A stretch of DNA of 64,000 nt, taken from Alphaproteobacteria bacterium (lineage in GTDB: Bacteria; Pseudomonadota; Alphaproteobacteria; Caulobacterales; Aquidulcibacteraceae). The position numbers and the translations under genes were made by a program. Position 1 is the first letter of the stretch; the number at the start of each line of letters is the position of its first letter. The notes beneath the pieces were generated by a model. That model was given only the letters and a program-made list of their open reading frames with translations, was not told where the DNA came from and did not search any database. Location: assembly GCA_016124655.1 (NCBI GenBank), contig WGNI01000005.1, positions 150,901 through 214,900 on the forward strand, in the 5' to 3' direction. Positions 16,785 to 25,418 of this stretch are shown one piece after another.

Positions 16785-18680
16785 ATGACCGCGCGCCGTT
16801 TCGCCCTCATCGCAGCGTTTGCGCTCGCGGTTCTGTTCGTCTCCGTGAATTTGATCGCCAATGTCTGGCTCAAGAGCGCGCGCATCGATCTCACGCAGGA
16901 TCGCCTCTACACGCTGTCGGACGGCGCCAAGGATGTGCTCGCCGGCATCGAAGAGCCGATGCAGCTGACCTTCTTTTATTCCAGGGACGCCGGCGCCCAA
17001 TATCCCGCCGTGCAGGCCTATGCCAGCCGCGTGCGTGAAATGCTGGGCGCGTTCGCCGCGCGCTCGCGCGGGCGCGTCCGCATAATCGAGATCGATCCCG
17101 AGCCCTTCACCGATGCGGAGGATCGCGCCGTGCAGGCCGGCGTGGAGCCTGTGCGGCCGCAGGAAAACGCCGATCCGGTCTATTTCGGCCTCTCCGGCGC
17201 CAACGCCATCGATGATACGCGCGCCATTCCGTTCTTCGATCCGCAGCGCGAACCGTTTCTCGAATACGAAATCACCCGGCTGATCTACGAGCTGGAGAAT
17301 CCCGATCCGGTCCGCGCCGCTTTGATCACGTCGCTGCCGATGGACCCGCAGGCCGAACCCAATCCTTTCACCGGTCAGGCCCCTCCGCCCAGCGCGTTTG
17401 CGCAGGAGCTTTCCCGCCTGATGCAGGTCGACAAGCTGCCCGACGACTTCACCGAAATCCCGTCGGATATCGACGTCCTGGCGATCATTCATCCAGCGCC
17501 GCTGTCGCCGCAGCAGCTCTACGCGATCGATCAATTCATGATGCGCAAGGGCAGGGCCTTCATCGCGCTCGACCCGGCCTCGATTTCCGCGCTTCGGATG
17601 TCTGGGCAATTCACGCCCGAGGGCGCCTTGGCCCCGTCGGGCTCCAATCTCGAGCCGCTGCTCTCCACCTGGGGCGTGGCGATGTCGCAGGACGTGGTGA
17701 TGGATTTGGGCGGCGCGTTGGAAGTGCCCGTCACCGACGCCAACGGCCAGCAACGATCGGCCCCGCAGCCGCTGCTCTTCGCCATTCCGCCCGGTCAGCT
17801 GGATGACAAGGAGCTCGCCACAGCCTGGCTGTCGCGCGGTTTGAATTTCGGCGCCGCCGGCGCGCTCAGCTTCAGCGAACGCGAAGGCGTGACGTTCACG
17901 CCGCTCGCGCGCTCCAGCGCCGATACGATGCGTCTGCCCGCGAGCGAAGTGCCGATGCAGCCTTCGCCGCTCGATCTCTTGCGCGGCTGGGTTTCCAACC
18001 AACGTCAGGAAACGCTGGCGCTGCGCGTGTCCGGCCCGTTGAACAGCGCCTATCGCGCAGGCCCGCCCGAAGGCGCAGCCGCACTCGAAGGCCAGCAGCA
18101 TCTCGCGCAGACCGCCGCGCCCGCGGAGGTCATCGTCGTCAGCGACGCCGATTTCCTCGCTGACGATCTCTATGTCGCCCCGCAAGGCGCCACCTTCGCC
18201 GACAACGGCGCCTTCGCCGTCAATGCGATTGAAATGCTTGGCGGCGCGCAGCAATTGATTCAGTTGCGCTCGCGCGCGCCCTCCAGCCGCCCCATGACCG
18301 TGGTGGACGACATGGAGCGCCAGGCCGCGCGGCGCATGGAGCAGCGCCAATCCGAACTGCAGAACGACTTGCAGGCCGCCGAAGCGCGCCTGCGCCAATT
18401 GCAGACGCAAGGCCGCGGCTCCGGCTATTTCTCCGGCGATCTCGGCGCCGAGCTGACGCAAGACGAACAGGCCGAGCTTGAACGCTTCCGCGCCCGCGTC
18501 GTCGAAGTGCGCAGCCAATTGCGCGATACCCAGCGCCAATTGCGCAGCGGCATCGATCAATTGCAGGCCTGGATCGTGTTTCTGAACGTGTGGCTCGGCC
18601 CGTTGATCGTGGCGGGCGTGGGCCTGTTTCTGTTTTGGCGCCGCCAGCGCCGGCCGGCTGCGAACGGGAGCGGCGCATGA
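16785..18680 (+). CDS. GldG-like ABC exporter auxiliary protein
   Basis: 631-residue protein with one N-terminal membrane segment (about residues 7-29) and one near the C terminus (about 595-615), leaving a large extracytoplasmic domain. The opening block RIDLTQDRLYTLSDGAKDVLAGIEEP (start only) and DPVYFGLSG place it in the GldG-type family. A predicted coiled coil rich in Gln, Arg and Glu lies at about residues 510-590. It ends in a basic tail. It probably works with the ABC subunits encoded directly upstream, but its job has not been shown in proteobacteria. Confidence 0.85.
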   Translation: MTARRFALIAAFALAVLFVSVNLIANVWLKSARIDLTQDRLYTLSDGAKDVLAGIEEPMQLTFFYSRDAGAQYPAVQAYASRVREMLGAFAARSRGRVRIIEIDPEPFTDAEDRAVQAGVEPVRPQENADPVYFGLSGANAIDDTRAIPFFDPQREPFLEYEITRLIYELENPDPVRAALITSLPMDPQAEPNPFTGQAPPPSAFAQELSRLMQVDKLPDDFTEIPSDIDVLAIIHPAPLSPQQLYAIDQFMMRKGRAFIALDPASISALRMSGQFTPEGALAPSGSNLEPLLSTWGVAMSQDVVMDLGGALEVPVTDANGQQRSAPQPLLFAIPPGQLDDKELATAWLSRGLNFGAAGALSFSEREGVTFTPLARSSADTMRLPASEVPMQPSPLDLLRGWVSNQRQETLALRVSGPLNSAYRAGPPEGAAALEGQQHLAQTAAPAEVIVVSDADFLADDLYVAPQGATFADNGAFAVNAIEMLGGAQQLIQLRSRAPSSRPMTVVDDMERQAARRMEQRQSELQNDLQAAEARLRQLQTQGRGSGYFSGDLGAELTQDEQAELERFRARVVEVRSQLRDTQRQLRSGIDQLQAWIVFLNVWLGPLIVAGVGLFLFWRRQRRPAANGSGA

Positions 18681-19729
18681 CCATTGCGTTGAACGAAGTG
18701 CGCGGCGCGCGCGCGCTCGCTCTGTGCGCCGCCGCCGCGGCGATTGCCGGCGTCGCAGCGATCACCGTCACGCTCGACGCCCGCGCCCTGCGCGAAAATA
18801 CCCTGAGCGGCCCCGTCGTGCCGAACCTCGCCGCGCGCATCGGCGATGCGCAGAAGATCACCATTCAAAGCGCGGAGGCGACGTATCGCATCCAGCACGG
18901 CCAGCGCGGCTGGGCCATGCGCGATCGCGGCGATTTCCCGGTCAATCCAGCGCGTCTCGCGCAGCTGACGCACGGCCTGCAGGATCTGCGCTTCGTGCGC
19001 CGCATGACCAGCGATCCGCAGAAGCATGCGCGCCTCGGCGTCGACGATCCGCGCCAGGGCGGCCAGGGCGTTCTGGTGCAGATCGAGGATGGACGCAGCG
19101 CGTTTCTCGTCAATCTGATCCTCGGCGTGCAGCCGAACGGATTTTATGCGCGCCGCCCGGATGAGGATCAGGTCTGGGCCGTGGATGGCGAATTGCCGCC
19201 GCTGCGCGACGCTTCGACCTGGCTCGATTTGCGCATGCTCGATTTCGCGCCCGAACGCGTGTCGCGCGTCGAGATCGTGCCGAGCGAAGGCGAGCCGTAC
19301 ATTCTCGAACGCGAAGGCCCGACGAATTTCCGCTTCGAAGGCCGCGCCGCGCGGCTGCAGCCGCTTTCGCCCGCGACTTTGGCGGGAACCGCGCAGCGCC
19401 TCATCGACGCGCAACCGATCGACGTCGCGCCCGCGCCCGCGATCAGCGCGCCGCCCGTCGCACGCATTCGCATGCGCACCAGCGATGGCCTGTTGATCGA
19501 CGCCGATCTCGTGCGCGACGATTCCGGCCGTTGGGTAAAATTGATTGCCCGCGCCGATCCGCCCGAAAACGCGGAAGCCCAAGCGCAGGCCGATGGCTTG
19601 AACGCACGGCTTGGTCCGTGGGCCTATCGCGTCAGCGAAACCGATTTCGCAGCGCTGGCGCCGCCAGTCGGCACATTGACCGTGCAGCCGCAGGCGTCGC
19701 CCGTCACTCCTGCGCCGCTTCAGCCCTGA
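18677..19729 (+). CDS. DUF4340 domain protein of the Gld-like exporter operon
   Basis: 350-residue protein with a single N-terminal membrane anchor (about residues 13-33) and a long extracytoplasmic part. The repeated beta-rich motif seen in DUF4340 occurs in VEIVPSEGEPYILEREGP and around WAMRDRGDFPVN. It overlaps the GldG-like gene by four bases. DUF4340 proteins accompany GldG-like proteins in many bacteria, which supports a shared complex. Its 3' end overlaps the convergent DUF1223 gene by 26 bases. Molecular function unknown. Confidence 0.82.
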   Translation: MTIALNEVRGARALALCAAAAAIAGVAAITVTLDARALRENTLSGPVVPNLAARIGDAQKITIQSAEATYRIQHGQRGWAMRDRGDFPVNPARLAQLTHGLQDLRFVRRMTSDPQKHARLGVDDPRQGGQGVLVQIEDGRSAFLVNLILGVQPNGFYARRPDEDQVWAVDGELPPLRDASTWLDLRMLDFAPERVSRVEIVPSEGEPYILEREGPTNFRFEGRAARLQPLSPATLAGTAQRLIDAQPIDVAPAPAISAPPVARIRMRTSDGLLIDADLVRDDSGRWVKLIARADPPENAEAQAQADGLNARLGPWAYRVSETDFAALAPPVGTLTVQPQASPVTPAPLQP

Positions 19730-20441
19730 GCTGCGCGGCGGAAAGGATCGCGCCCGCATTCTGCGCCTGCACCAGCACCGCGCAGGCCGGCCGGCACGCA
19801 ACATCCGCAAAGCGCAGCGAGCGGCCCTCCCAGGCGCCAAGATGCGTGATGGAGCGCACCAGATTGTAATGCCCGACGCGGTTTCCGGCATTCTCTCCTG
19901 CGGTCACCGCCACGCTGACTGGCCCCGGCACATAGGTCATCAGCCAGATGTCCGCCGCCGCTTCAGGAGAGGGGCCCGCGCTGACATACACGCGCGCGGT
20001 ATCCTCATCGCTGCGCCGGATGATGATGTCGGGCCCTTGCGGCGGCGTGGCCGCGCGCGCGTCGTTGAGCGCGGAGCGCACGCGCGATGCGCGCGCCGCA
20101 TTGGCGTTGAACAAGCCCTGCACAATGATCTGCGGCGTGTAGAGCGCGCGGGTGTGCAGCGCCCGGCCATAGGCGCGCTGACGCGACGTGAACTCCGAGC
20201 GCGCAAACGTGTCGCGCCATCCGAGATAATCCCAGTAATCGACTGGATACGTCAGCGCGATGACGTCCTCTTCCAGCGACAACGCGCCCAGCATGCGATT
20301 GGCGCGCGGGCACGACGCGCAACCCTGGCTGGTGAAAAGCTCGATCACCAAGGTCCCGCGTTCTTGCGCCGCGGCGACGGCGCCCGTCAGCCCGAAGGCC
20401 AACAGCAGCGCCGCCGCGAACCGCAGGAACGGCCTTTTCAT
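19704..20441 (-). CDS. DUF1223 family exported thioredoxin-fold protein
   Basis: 245-residue protein with a Sec signal peptide (hydrophobic residues 8-25, AVAAAQ cleavage region). The FTSQGCASCP motif (Cys41, Cys44) looks like a thioredoxin CxxC, followed by PVDYWDYLGWRD, the DUF1223 hallmark. Two more cysteines lie near the C terminus (ACRPAC type). Likely periplasmic. Redox activity is plausible but not demonstrated for the family. The ATG at 20441 is chosen over one nine codons upstream because the signal peptide then has normal length. Confidence 0.85.
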   Translation of the reverse strand: MKRPFLRFAAALLLAFGLTGAVAAAQERGTLVIELFTSQGCASCPRANRMLGALSLEEDVIALTYPVDYWDYLGWRDTFARSEFTSRQRAYGRALHTRALYTPQIIVQGLFNANAARASRVRSALNDARAATPPQGPDIIIRRSDEDTARVYVSAGPSPEAAADIWLMTYVPGPVSVAVTAGENAGNRVGHYNLVRSITHLGAWEGRSLRFADVACRPACAVLVQAQNAGAILSAAQLRAEAAQE

Positions 20442-20531
20442 GCGCGCGAGCATCCTTGCGTCCGGCATGCATATCCAATCAAACGGGCGTTACGGCGCTG
20501 CAGCCGGATGGAAGCAGGGGAGAGGCCCGTC

Positions 20532-20840
20532 ATGATCATCGTGCAAGGTGAAGCGCGATTCCATCCCGACGACATGCCCATGCTGCGCAAGGCTGGCGCG
20601 GAGATGATGGCCGCAACCCGCCAGGAGCCGGGCAATCTGGCCTACGCCTTCGCCGAGGATGTGGCGTCTCCCGGCCTGGTTCACATTGTCGAGCGCTGGG
20701 CCGACGGCGCGGCCCTGGAGGCGCACTTCAAGACCCCGCACATGGCTGCATTCAACGCCGCGCTCGGCCAGGCGCGCGTTCTGGCGCTCAAAGTCTGCGC
20801 CTATGACGCCAGCGGCGAGCGGCTCCTCGCCGGCGGCTGA
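20532..20840 (+). CDS. Antibiotic biosynthesis monooxygenase (ABM/YgiN-like) domain protein
   Basis: 102-residue single-domain ferredoxin-like fold protein. The hallmark features are the N-terminal strand IIVQGEARFHP, the loop TRQEPGNLAYAFAEDV and VERWADGAALEAHFKTPHM. Relatives include quinol monooxygenases and cofactor-free oxygenases, as well as members of unknown function. It is cytosolic and preceded by GGGGAGAGG. The nearby chorismate mutase is on the same strand 65 bases later, but a functional link is not established. Confidence 0.85.
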   Translation: MIIVQGEARFHPDDMPMLRKAGAEMMAATRQEPGNLAYAFAEDVASPGLVHIVERWADGAALEAHFKTPHMAAFNAALGQARVLALKVCAYDASGERLLAGG

Positions 20841-20905
20841 GCGCGGACACGCGTGCGGCGACGCGGCTCCTGGACCGTCCGCGCCGCAGCGCCCACATCA
20901 GGCCC

Positions 20906-21223
20906 ATGGCTTACCGCTTCACCGCGCCCGATCCGGCGGCCTGCGCCGACATGACCGACGTGCGCGCCGGCGTAGACGAGATCGACGCGCTGCTGGCCCC
21001 GCTTCTGGCGCGCCGCCAGGGCTACATGGACGCCGCCGCCCGCATCAAGCCCGCGCGCAGCGCGGTGCGCGACGAAGCCCGCATCGCCCAGGTTCTGGCC
21101 AACGTGAAGCGCCACGCCGAAGCCGCAGGGCTGGACTGGCGCATCGCCGAGCCGGTCTGGCGCACGCTGGTTGAGCGCTGCATCGCTTACGAATTCGAGG
21201 TCTGGGACCGCACGCGCGTTTAG
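20906..21223 (+). CDS. AroQ-class chorismate mutase
   Basis: 105-residue all-helical protein. It has the AroQ pattern: R-x-x-V/I-D-E-I-D near residues 20-28, LLARRQGYMDAAARIK, and a C-terminal WRTLVERCIAYEFEVW. It rearranges chorismate to prephenate for Phe/Tyr synthesis. Size and spacing resemble the PchB-like/monofunctional subgroup, which can have weak isochorismate pyruvate-lyase activity. No signal peptide. No shikimate-pathway gene is adjacent. Confidence 0.82.
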   Translation: MAYRFTAPDPAACADMTDVRAGVDEIDALLAPLLARRQGYMDAAARIKPARSAVRDEARIAQVLANVKRHAEAAGLDWRIAEPVWRTLVERCIAYEFEVWDRTRV

Positions 21224-21285
21224 ACTCCCAGGCGTCCTGCCCCGCACGTGGGAGCATAGCAGTCGACGTCGCAACGCTCGACATT

Positions 21286-21343
21286 CGCCGTCCTCCCCCT
21301 TGAGGGGGAGGTGTCCTGGCGCAAGCCAGGACGGAGGGGGCGG
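21286..21343. repeat. Intergenic double-hairpin element
   Basis: Two adjacent stems: CCTCCCCCT/AGGGGGAGG (21292-21311) and GTCCTGGC/GCCAGGAC with a GCAA tetraloop (21313-21332), followed by GGAGGGGGCGGG. It lies in the 232-base gap between chorismate mutase and the convergent phosphatase, with another partial stem near 21410-21425. The same pyrimidine/purine-rich style recurs at 55298-55470. There is no U-tract, so it is better seen as a repeat unit than as a terminator. Confidence 0.6.
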
Positions 21344-21455
21344 GAAACACTGGCTCCTGAAGTTTGCGCTGCCGCCCCATCCGTCTGCGCGCTGCGCGCG
21401 CAGCCATCTTCCCCTCTCGGGGAAGGACGGCGCGTCGCTTGAGAGCCGCGAGAGT

Positions 21456-22238
21456 TCAACCGCGCAACAGCGCCATCGCCTCCGCATGCACGCGCGCGTC
21501 GCCGCACGCCAGCACGCGCCCGCCACGCAGCGCGTCCCCGCCATCCCACGTGGTCATGCGCCCGCCGGCGCCTTCCACGATCGGGATCAGCGCCGCCACG
21601 TCGTGCATTTTAAGCCCGGACTCGATGACGAGATCGATCGTCCCCAACGCGACCATGCAATAGGCGTAGCAATCGCAGCCGAAGCGTTGCAGCCGCGCGG
21701 CCTGCCGCACGCGCGCGAACGCCTCGGCCTCTGCGTCCTTGAACAGGTAAGGATCGGTGGTCGAGAGCGTCGCCTCTCCAAGCGCCGCGCAAGAACGCGT
21801 CTTCAACGGGCGCACGCCGTCGCGCGTGACCAGCTCCGCGCCGCCGGGAAACCCGCGGAATCGCTCGCCGAGATAGGGCTGGTCCATCACCCCGATCAGC
21901 GGCCGGCCCTCAAAGCTCAAGCCGATCAGCACGCCCCACAGCGGCAGGCCCGAAATGAATGCGCGCGTGCCGTCGATCGGATCGAGCGCCCAGAGATAGC
22001 CGTCCTGGCTGGGCTTTTCGCCGAACTCTTCGCCGGAAATGCCGTGCGTGGGAAACCGCGCCTCGATCAGCGCCCGCATCGCCTTCTCAGAAGCGCGATC
22101 GGCTTCCGTCACCGGATCGAACCCGGCGGCGGCCTTGTTCTCCAGCCCGTGTTCGCCGCGGAAGTACGGCAGGATCGCCGCCCGCGCGGCGTCAGCCAAT
22201 TCGTCCGCGAAAGCGAGGAGGGCGGCGGGATCGGTCAC
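21456..22238 (-). CDS. hisN: Inositol-monophosphatase family enzyme, probably histidinol-phosphatase
   Basis: 260-residue Mg-dependent phosphatase. Metal-site motifs are SGEEFGE (about residues 67-73), DPIDGTRAF (about 86-94) and KMHDVAALIPIVEGAGG near the C terminus. The pattern matches the alphaproteobacterial/actinobacterial HisN subgroup, which completes histidinol phosphate hydrolysis where the HisB phosphatase is missing. It could instead act on inositol phosphate or PAP. It is soluble and transcribed toward the repeat-rich gap. Confidence 0.75.
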   Translation of the reverse strand: MTDPAALLAFADELADAARAAILPYFRGEHGLENKAAAGFDPVTEADRASEKAMRALIEARFPTHGISGEEFGEKPSQDGYLWALDPIDGTRAFISGLPLWGVLIGLSFEGRPLIGVMDQPYLGERFRGFPGGAELVTRDGVRPLKTRSCAALGEATLSTTDPYLFKDAEAEAFARVRQAARLQRFGCDCYAYCMVALGTIDLVIESGLKMHDVAALIPIVEGAGGRMTTWDGGDALRGGRVLACGDARVHAEAMALLRG

Positions 22239-22287
22239 GCAGGCTGGTTATCGCTGCGCCCTGGGAAAGGCGAGGGCCGCAGCCCAT

Positions 22288-22324
22288 AAAATGAAAACGG
22301 GCGCAGCCGGTTCGGCCGCACCCG
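22288..22324 (-). terminator. Rho-independent terminator downstream of the XRE regulator
   Basis: On the minus strand a fully paired 12-bp stem (CGGGTGCGGCCG with CGGCTGCGCCCG, two G-U pairs, three-base loop) is followed by TTTTCATTTT. It lies 27 bases past the regulator's stop and separates it from hisN. Confidence 0.88.
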
Positions 22325-22350
22325 CTTTCTTCCCCCGTTTAGCCCCGGCG

Positions 22351-22752
22351 TCAGGCGACTTCGGCTTCGTCCTGCAGCGCCTTGGCGAGATCCAAGAGGC
22401 GCCGGCGCGGGCGTTCGCCAAGCTTGTAATAGGCCCGGATCAGCTCCAGCGTTTCTTTCTGGCTGAGCACGTCCGCGGCGATGAGATCGCGGTCATTGGC
22501 CGGTGCGCCCACCGCAGCCGGATCGGCTGGGGCCTGCTGCAGGCCTTCGAAGAAGTACGTCACCGGCACATTGAGCGCCACGGCGAGCTCATAGAGCCGG
22601 CTGGCGGTCACGCGGTTGGCGCCGCATTCGTACTTCTGGATTTGCTGGAAACGGATGCCGATGGATTCGGCGAGTTGTTGCTGAGTGAGACCCAGCAGAC
22701 GGCGGCGGCGGCGGAGCCGCTTGCCCACATGAAGATCGGTTGCGTTGGCCAT
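22351..22752 (-). CDS. XRE-family regulator (PraR/PhrR-like)
   Basis: 133-residue DNA-binding protein. The helix-turn-helix covers about residues 8-65, with LTQQQLAESIGIRFQQIQKY as the core, followed by ALNVPVTYFFEGL. The C-terminal region is helical and charged. This architecture matches the alphaproteobacterial PraR/PhrR group, which control stress, biofilm or symbiosis genes in rhizobia. It has its own terminator and an AT-rich upstream region (22860-22890). Target genes here are unknown; the divergent phosphatase gene is one candidate. Confidence 0.85.
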   Translation of the reverse strand: MANATDLHVGKRLRRRRRLLGLTQQQLAESIGIRFQQIQKYECGANRVTASRLYELAVALNVPVTYFFEGLQQAPADPAAVGAPANDRDLIAADVLSQKETLELIRAYYKLGERPRRRLLDLAKALQDEAEVA

Positions 22753-22983
22753 TGTCCTTCGCCCTGTCGCTGGCGCCGAACCCAACGTGGGCCGGCCTAC
22801 CCTCGGAAGGCACGTGAGCAATCGCCGTGCCGCGCCCCTCCAGCGCGATTTCCCCATCCAAGCAGCATTTTAATATTTTGTTAGTTGCTTTTAGCAGTTG
22901 AGGCGAGAATCGGCGCGGTTTTGGAACAAGTGTGACCCAAAGGTCGCGCGGACAGGCGCCGCAAAGCGTCCCAGCGCCTCGCC

Positions 22984-22999
22984 TGACATGCGCATGTCA
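22984..22999. promoter_or_regulatory. Perfect 16-bp palindrome upstream of the alkaline phosphatase gene
   Basis: TGACATGCGCATGTCA reads the same on both strands and ends 44 bases before the phosphatase start. Its position between two divergent genes suggests an operator for a dimeric regulator, possibly the neighbouring XRE protein. It does not match the direct-repeat architecture of a Pho box. Confidence 0.45.
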
Positions 23000-23043
23000 C
23001 CGCCAAAGGTTTATGCTGGGATCGGTAAGCAGGGGAGGCGCCA

Positions 23044-24540
23044 ATGCGACGGATGGCTTGGACAGCGGTTTTGGCGGCGGGATTGGGCGCATGCGCCACG
23101 GCGCCGGTCGCGGGCGTGGCGCCGCTCGCGGCGATCGACGTGCCCCAGGACGCCGATCCGTACTTCGTGTCGGGCGCTGCCCGGGCGGCGCAGGCGCCGT
23201 CCTCGGAGCGCGCCCGCAACGTGATCCTCTTCGTCGGCGACGGCATGGGCGTGACCACCGTGACCGCGGCGCGCATCTTCGCCGGGCAGAGCCGCGGCGT
23301 GGACGGCGAAAGCTACCAGCTCACCATGGATACGTTCCCCCACACGGCCCTGTCGCGCACCTACAGCCACGACATGCAGATTTCCGAATCCGCCTCCACC
23401 GCAACGGCGATGACGACCGGCGTGAAGACGCGCGGCGGCGGGCTAGGGCTGACGCTCGGCGCGCAACGCGGCCAATGCGCCGATACCGAGGCCAATGTCG
23501 CCCGCACGCTTTGGGAAATGGCCGAGGCGCAGGGCCTCGCCACCGGCATCGTCTCCACCGCCCGCATCACCCACGCCACGCCGGGCGCGACCTACGCCCA
23601 CGTGGTCAATCGGGATTGGGAGAACGACGCGGTTCTCGCCCGCGGCGGCGGCGCGCCGTGCGTCGACATCGCCCGCCAGCTGATCGAGTGGCCGGCGGGT
23701 GACGGGTTCGAGATCGTTCTCGGCGGCGGCCGCGCCAACTTCCTGCCCAACACGATGACGGATCCCGAAACCGCCTCCGTCCGCGGCCAGCGCGCCGATG
23801 GGCGCGACCTCACCGCCGAATGGGCGCAACGCCCCGGCCACGCCTTTGTCTGGAATGCCGCGCAATTCGCCGCCGCTCCGGCGGACGCGAAAGTGCTGGG
23901 CCTGTTTTCGCCCTCGCACATGGCCTACGAGGCCGACCGCGCCAATGATTCCGGCGGCGAGCCTTCGCTTGCGGACATGACCGCCGCCGCCATCCGCCGC
24001 CTGTCGCAGGATCAGGACGGCTATGTGCTGATGGTGGAAGGCGGCCGCGTCGATCACGCCCACCATGAAGGCCGCGCCGGCAAGGCGCTGGCCGATGCCG
24101 TTGCGCTCGATGACGCCGTGCGCACAGCGCTGGAAATGACGAGCCGCGACGACACGCTCATCATCGTCACCGCCGATCACAGCCACACGCTGTCGATCTC
24201 AGGCTACGCCGCGCGCGGCACGCCGATCCTCGGCCTGTCCACCAATGGCGAAGAGGGCGGTCTCGCGCGCGCAGCCGACGGCCTGCCATACACCACGCTC
24301 GGCTACGCCAACGGGCCAGGCGCGGTCGCGCAGCATCCGCGTCCGGACTTGAGCGAAGCCGATGTCGATGATTTCTCGTTTCAGCAACAAGCTCTGGTGC
24401 CGCTGCAATCGGAAACCCACGGCGGCGAGGATGTGCCGATCTACGCTTGGGGCCCGGGCGATGAAAACGTCGCCGGTACGCTGGAGCAGAACGTGATCTT
24501 CCACATCATGGCGCGCGCCTTGGGTTTGAAGCCGGAGTAG
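23044..24540 (+). CDS. Alkaline phosphatase, probable lipoprotein
   Basis: 498-residue PhoA-family phosphomonoesterase. The lipobox LGAC (Cys17) indicates a lipid-anchored exported enzyme. Metal and catalytic motifs seen: VGDGMG (about residues 64-69), ESASTATAM with nucleophile Ser116, VEGGRVDHAHH, and TADHSHT. Glu115 precedes the nucleophile where E. coli PhoA has Asp101. It releases phosphate from organic esters in the periplasm. The start is GGAGGCGCCAATG. The upstream palindrome may mediate control. Confidence 0.9.
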   Translation: MRRMAWTAVLAAGLGACATAPVAGVAPLAAIDVPQDADPYFVSGAARAAQAPSSERARNVILFVGDGMGVTTVTAARIFAGQSRGVDGESYQLTMDTFPHTALSRTYSHDMQISESASTATAMTTGVKTRGGGLGLTLGAQRGQCADTEANVARTLWEMAEAQGLATGIVSTARITHATPGATYAHVVNRDWENDAVLARGGGAPCVDIARQLIEWPAGDGFEIVLGGGRANFLPNTMTDPETASVRGQRADGRDLTAEWAQRPGHAFVWNAAQFAAAPADAKVLGLFSPSHMAYEADRANDSGGEPSLADMTAAAIRRLSQDQDGYVLMVEGGRVDHAHHEGRAGKALADAVALDDAVRTALEMTSRDDTLIIVTADHSHTLSISGYAARGTPILGLSTNGEEGGLARAADGLPYTTLGYANGPGAVAQHPRPDLSEADVDDFSFQQQALVPLQSETHGGEDVPIYAWGPGDENVAGTLEQNVIFHIMARALGLKPE

Positions 24541-24549
24541 AGCGCGCGC

Positions 24550-25377
24550 TTACGCGGTGAGCCCGGCCGACAGCCCCGCGCCGTTCACTTCCAGAAGGTA
24601 CCGGTAGATCACGCGGTCGACGAATTTTTCGTCCTGCAGATTGGCGATGTCGAGCTTGTCGGCGATCGCGCGTTCCTGCGCCGGCAGCGATTGCAGCGCG
24701 ATCTGGGCGGGAATGCCGAACGCCTTGGTGATCACTTCGCGGCCCACGCCGGAGCCGAGCACTTTGATCTCCGTCGTCAAGGTCTTGGCGATGTCCTTGA
24801 ATTGCAGCGCCAGGCCAAGACCCGGCAATTCCGTATCGAGCTGCACCAGCCGTTTCTCGTTGAGATAACCATCGGCGATGGCCTTGCGCGCGGAATCGAG
24901 CTGCAGGCCAGTCACGCCGAAAATATTGAAATTGTACTTCGCGACCGTGTTGATCCACGCGCCGTTGATGGTCGCGAGCTTGTTGGCCAGCGAATCCGGA
25001 TCGAACGCGTTGGACGCCAGCGCCTTTTTCGCAAGGCCTACGAAACCAGCTTGGTCGCCGAGCCCGTTCGCGGTCAGGAACACGCGCCGCGCAACCGGAT
25101 CATCGAGCACGTCGTCGAGGCTTTCCGCCTCGTCGAGCACGCGATTGAATCGTGCAAGTTCGCGCTGTGTCACCGGATCCTTTGCGGCCTGGGCAAGCTG
25201 CTTGTCCTTGTCGGCTTCCCCGCGCAGCAAAGCCGACTCGATATTGGCCGCGTTGAAGCCGCTCACGCTTTGGCCGGTCGTGCTCTGCAACAGCGAGGCG
25301 ACGTCCAGGCCAATCAGGCCCGAGCCGTTGGCCGACGCAAACAGGTTCAGCGCCAAGGAGGGGGATATCGTCGTCAC
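24550..25377 (-). CDS. DUF1217 family flagellar-associated protein
   Basis: 275-residue protein matching DUF1217, found in alphaproteobacterial flagellar gene clusters. Recognisable segments include ARFNRVLDEAESLDDVLDDP, FLTANGLGDQ and NKLATINGAW. It has no signal peptide or membrane segment and a helical composition. A perfect CtrA box lies 23 bases upstream of the start, consistent with motility control by CtrA in Caulobacterales. No other flagellar structural gene is adjacent. Exact role in the flagellum is unknown. Confidence 0.8.
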   Translation of the reverse strand: MTTISPSLALNLFASANGSGLIGLDVASLLQSTTGQSVSGFNAANIESALLRGEADKDKQLAQAAKDPVTQRELARFNRVLDEAESLDDVLDDPVARRVFLTANGLGDQAGFVGLAKKALASNAFDPDSLANKLATINGAWINTVAKYNFNIFGVTGLQLDSARKAIADGYLNEKRLVQLDTELPGLGLALQFKDIAKTLTTEIKVLGSGVGREVITKAFGIPAQIALQSLPAQERAIADKLDIANLQDEKFVDRVIYRYLLEVNGAGLSAGLTA

Positions 25378-25399
25378 GCCCCTTCATGTCAGAACGCAT

Positions 25400-25414
25400 T
25401 TAACGTCTGTTTAA
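25400..25414 (-). promoter_or_regulatory. Perfect CtrA-box (TTAA-N7-TTAA) upstream of the DUF1217 gene
   Basis: TTAACGTCTGTTTAA matches the full CtrA consensus with exact seven-base spacing. It lies 23 bases before the start of the flagellar DUF1217 gene and just beyond the end of the cytochrome gene. Assignment to CtrA is inference from the order-level context. Confidence 0.6.
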
Positions 25415-25418
25415 GCCA

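Noticed and set aside
16458..18560. 700-codon open frame on the minus strand opposite the GldG-like gene
   Set aside because: It is antisense to a well-supported gene; its His/Gly/Arg-rich composition is typical of frames created by high GC content.
22860..22999. Pho box before the alkaline phosphatase gene
   Set aside because: No CTGTCAT-type direct repeats at 11-bp spacing; only a palindrome is present.
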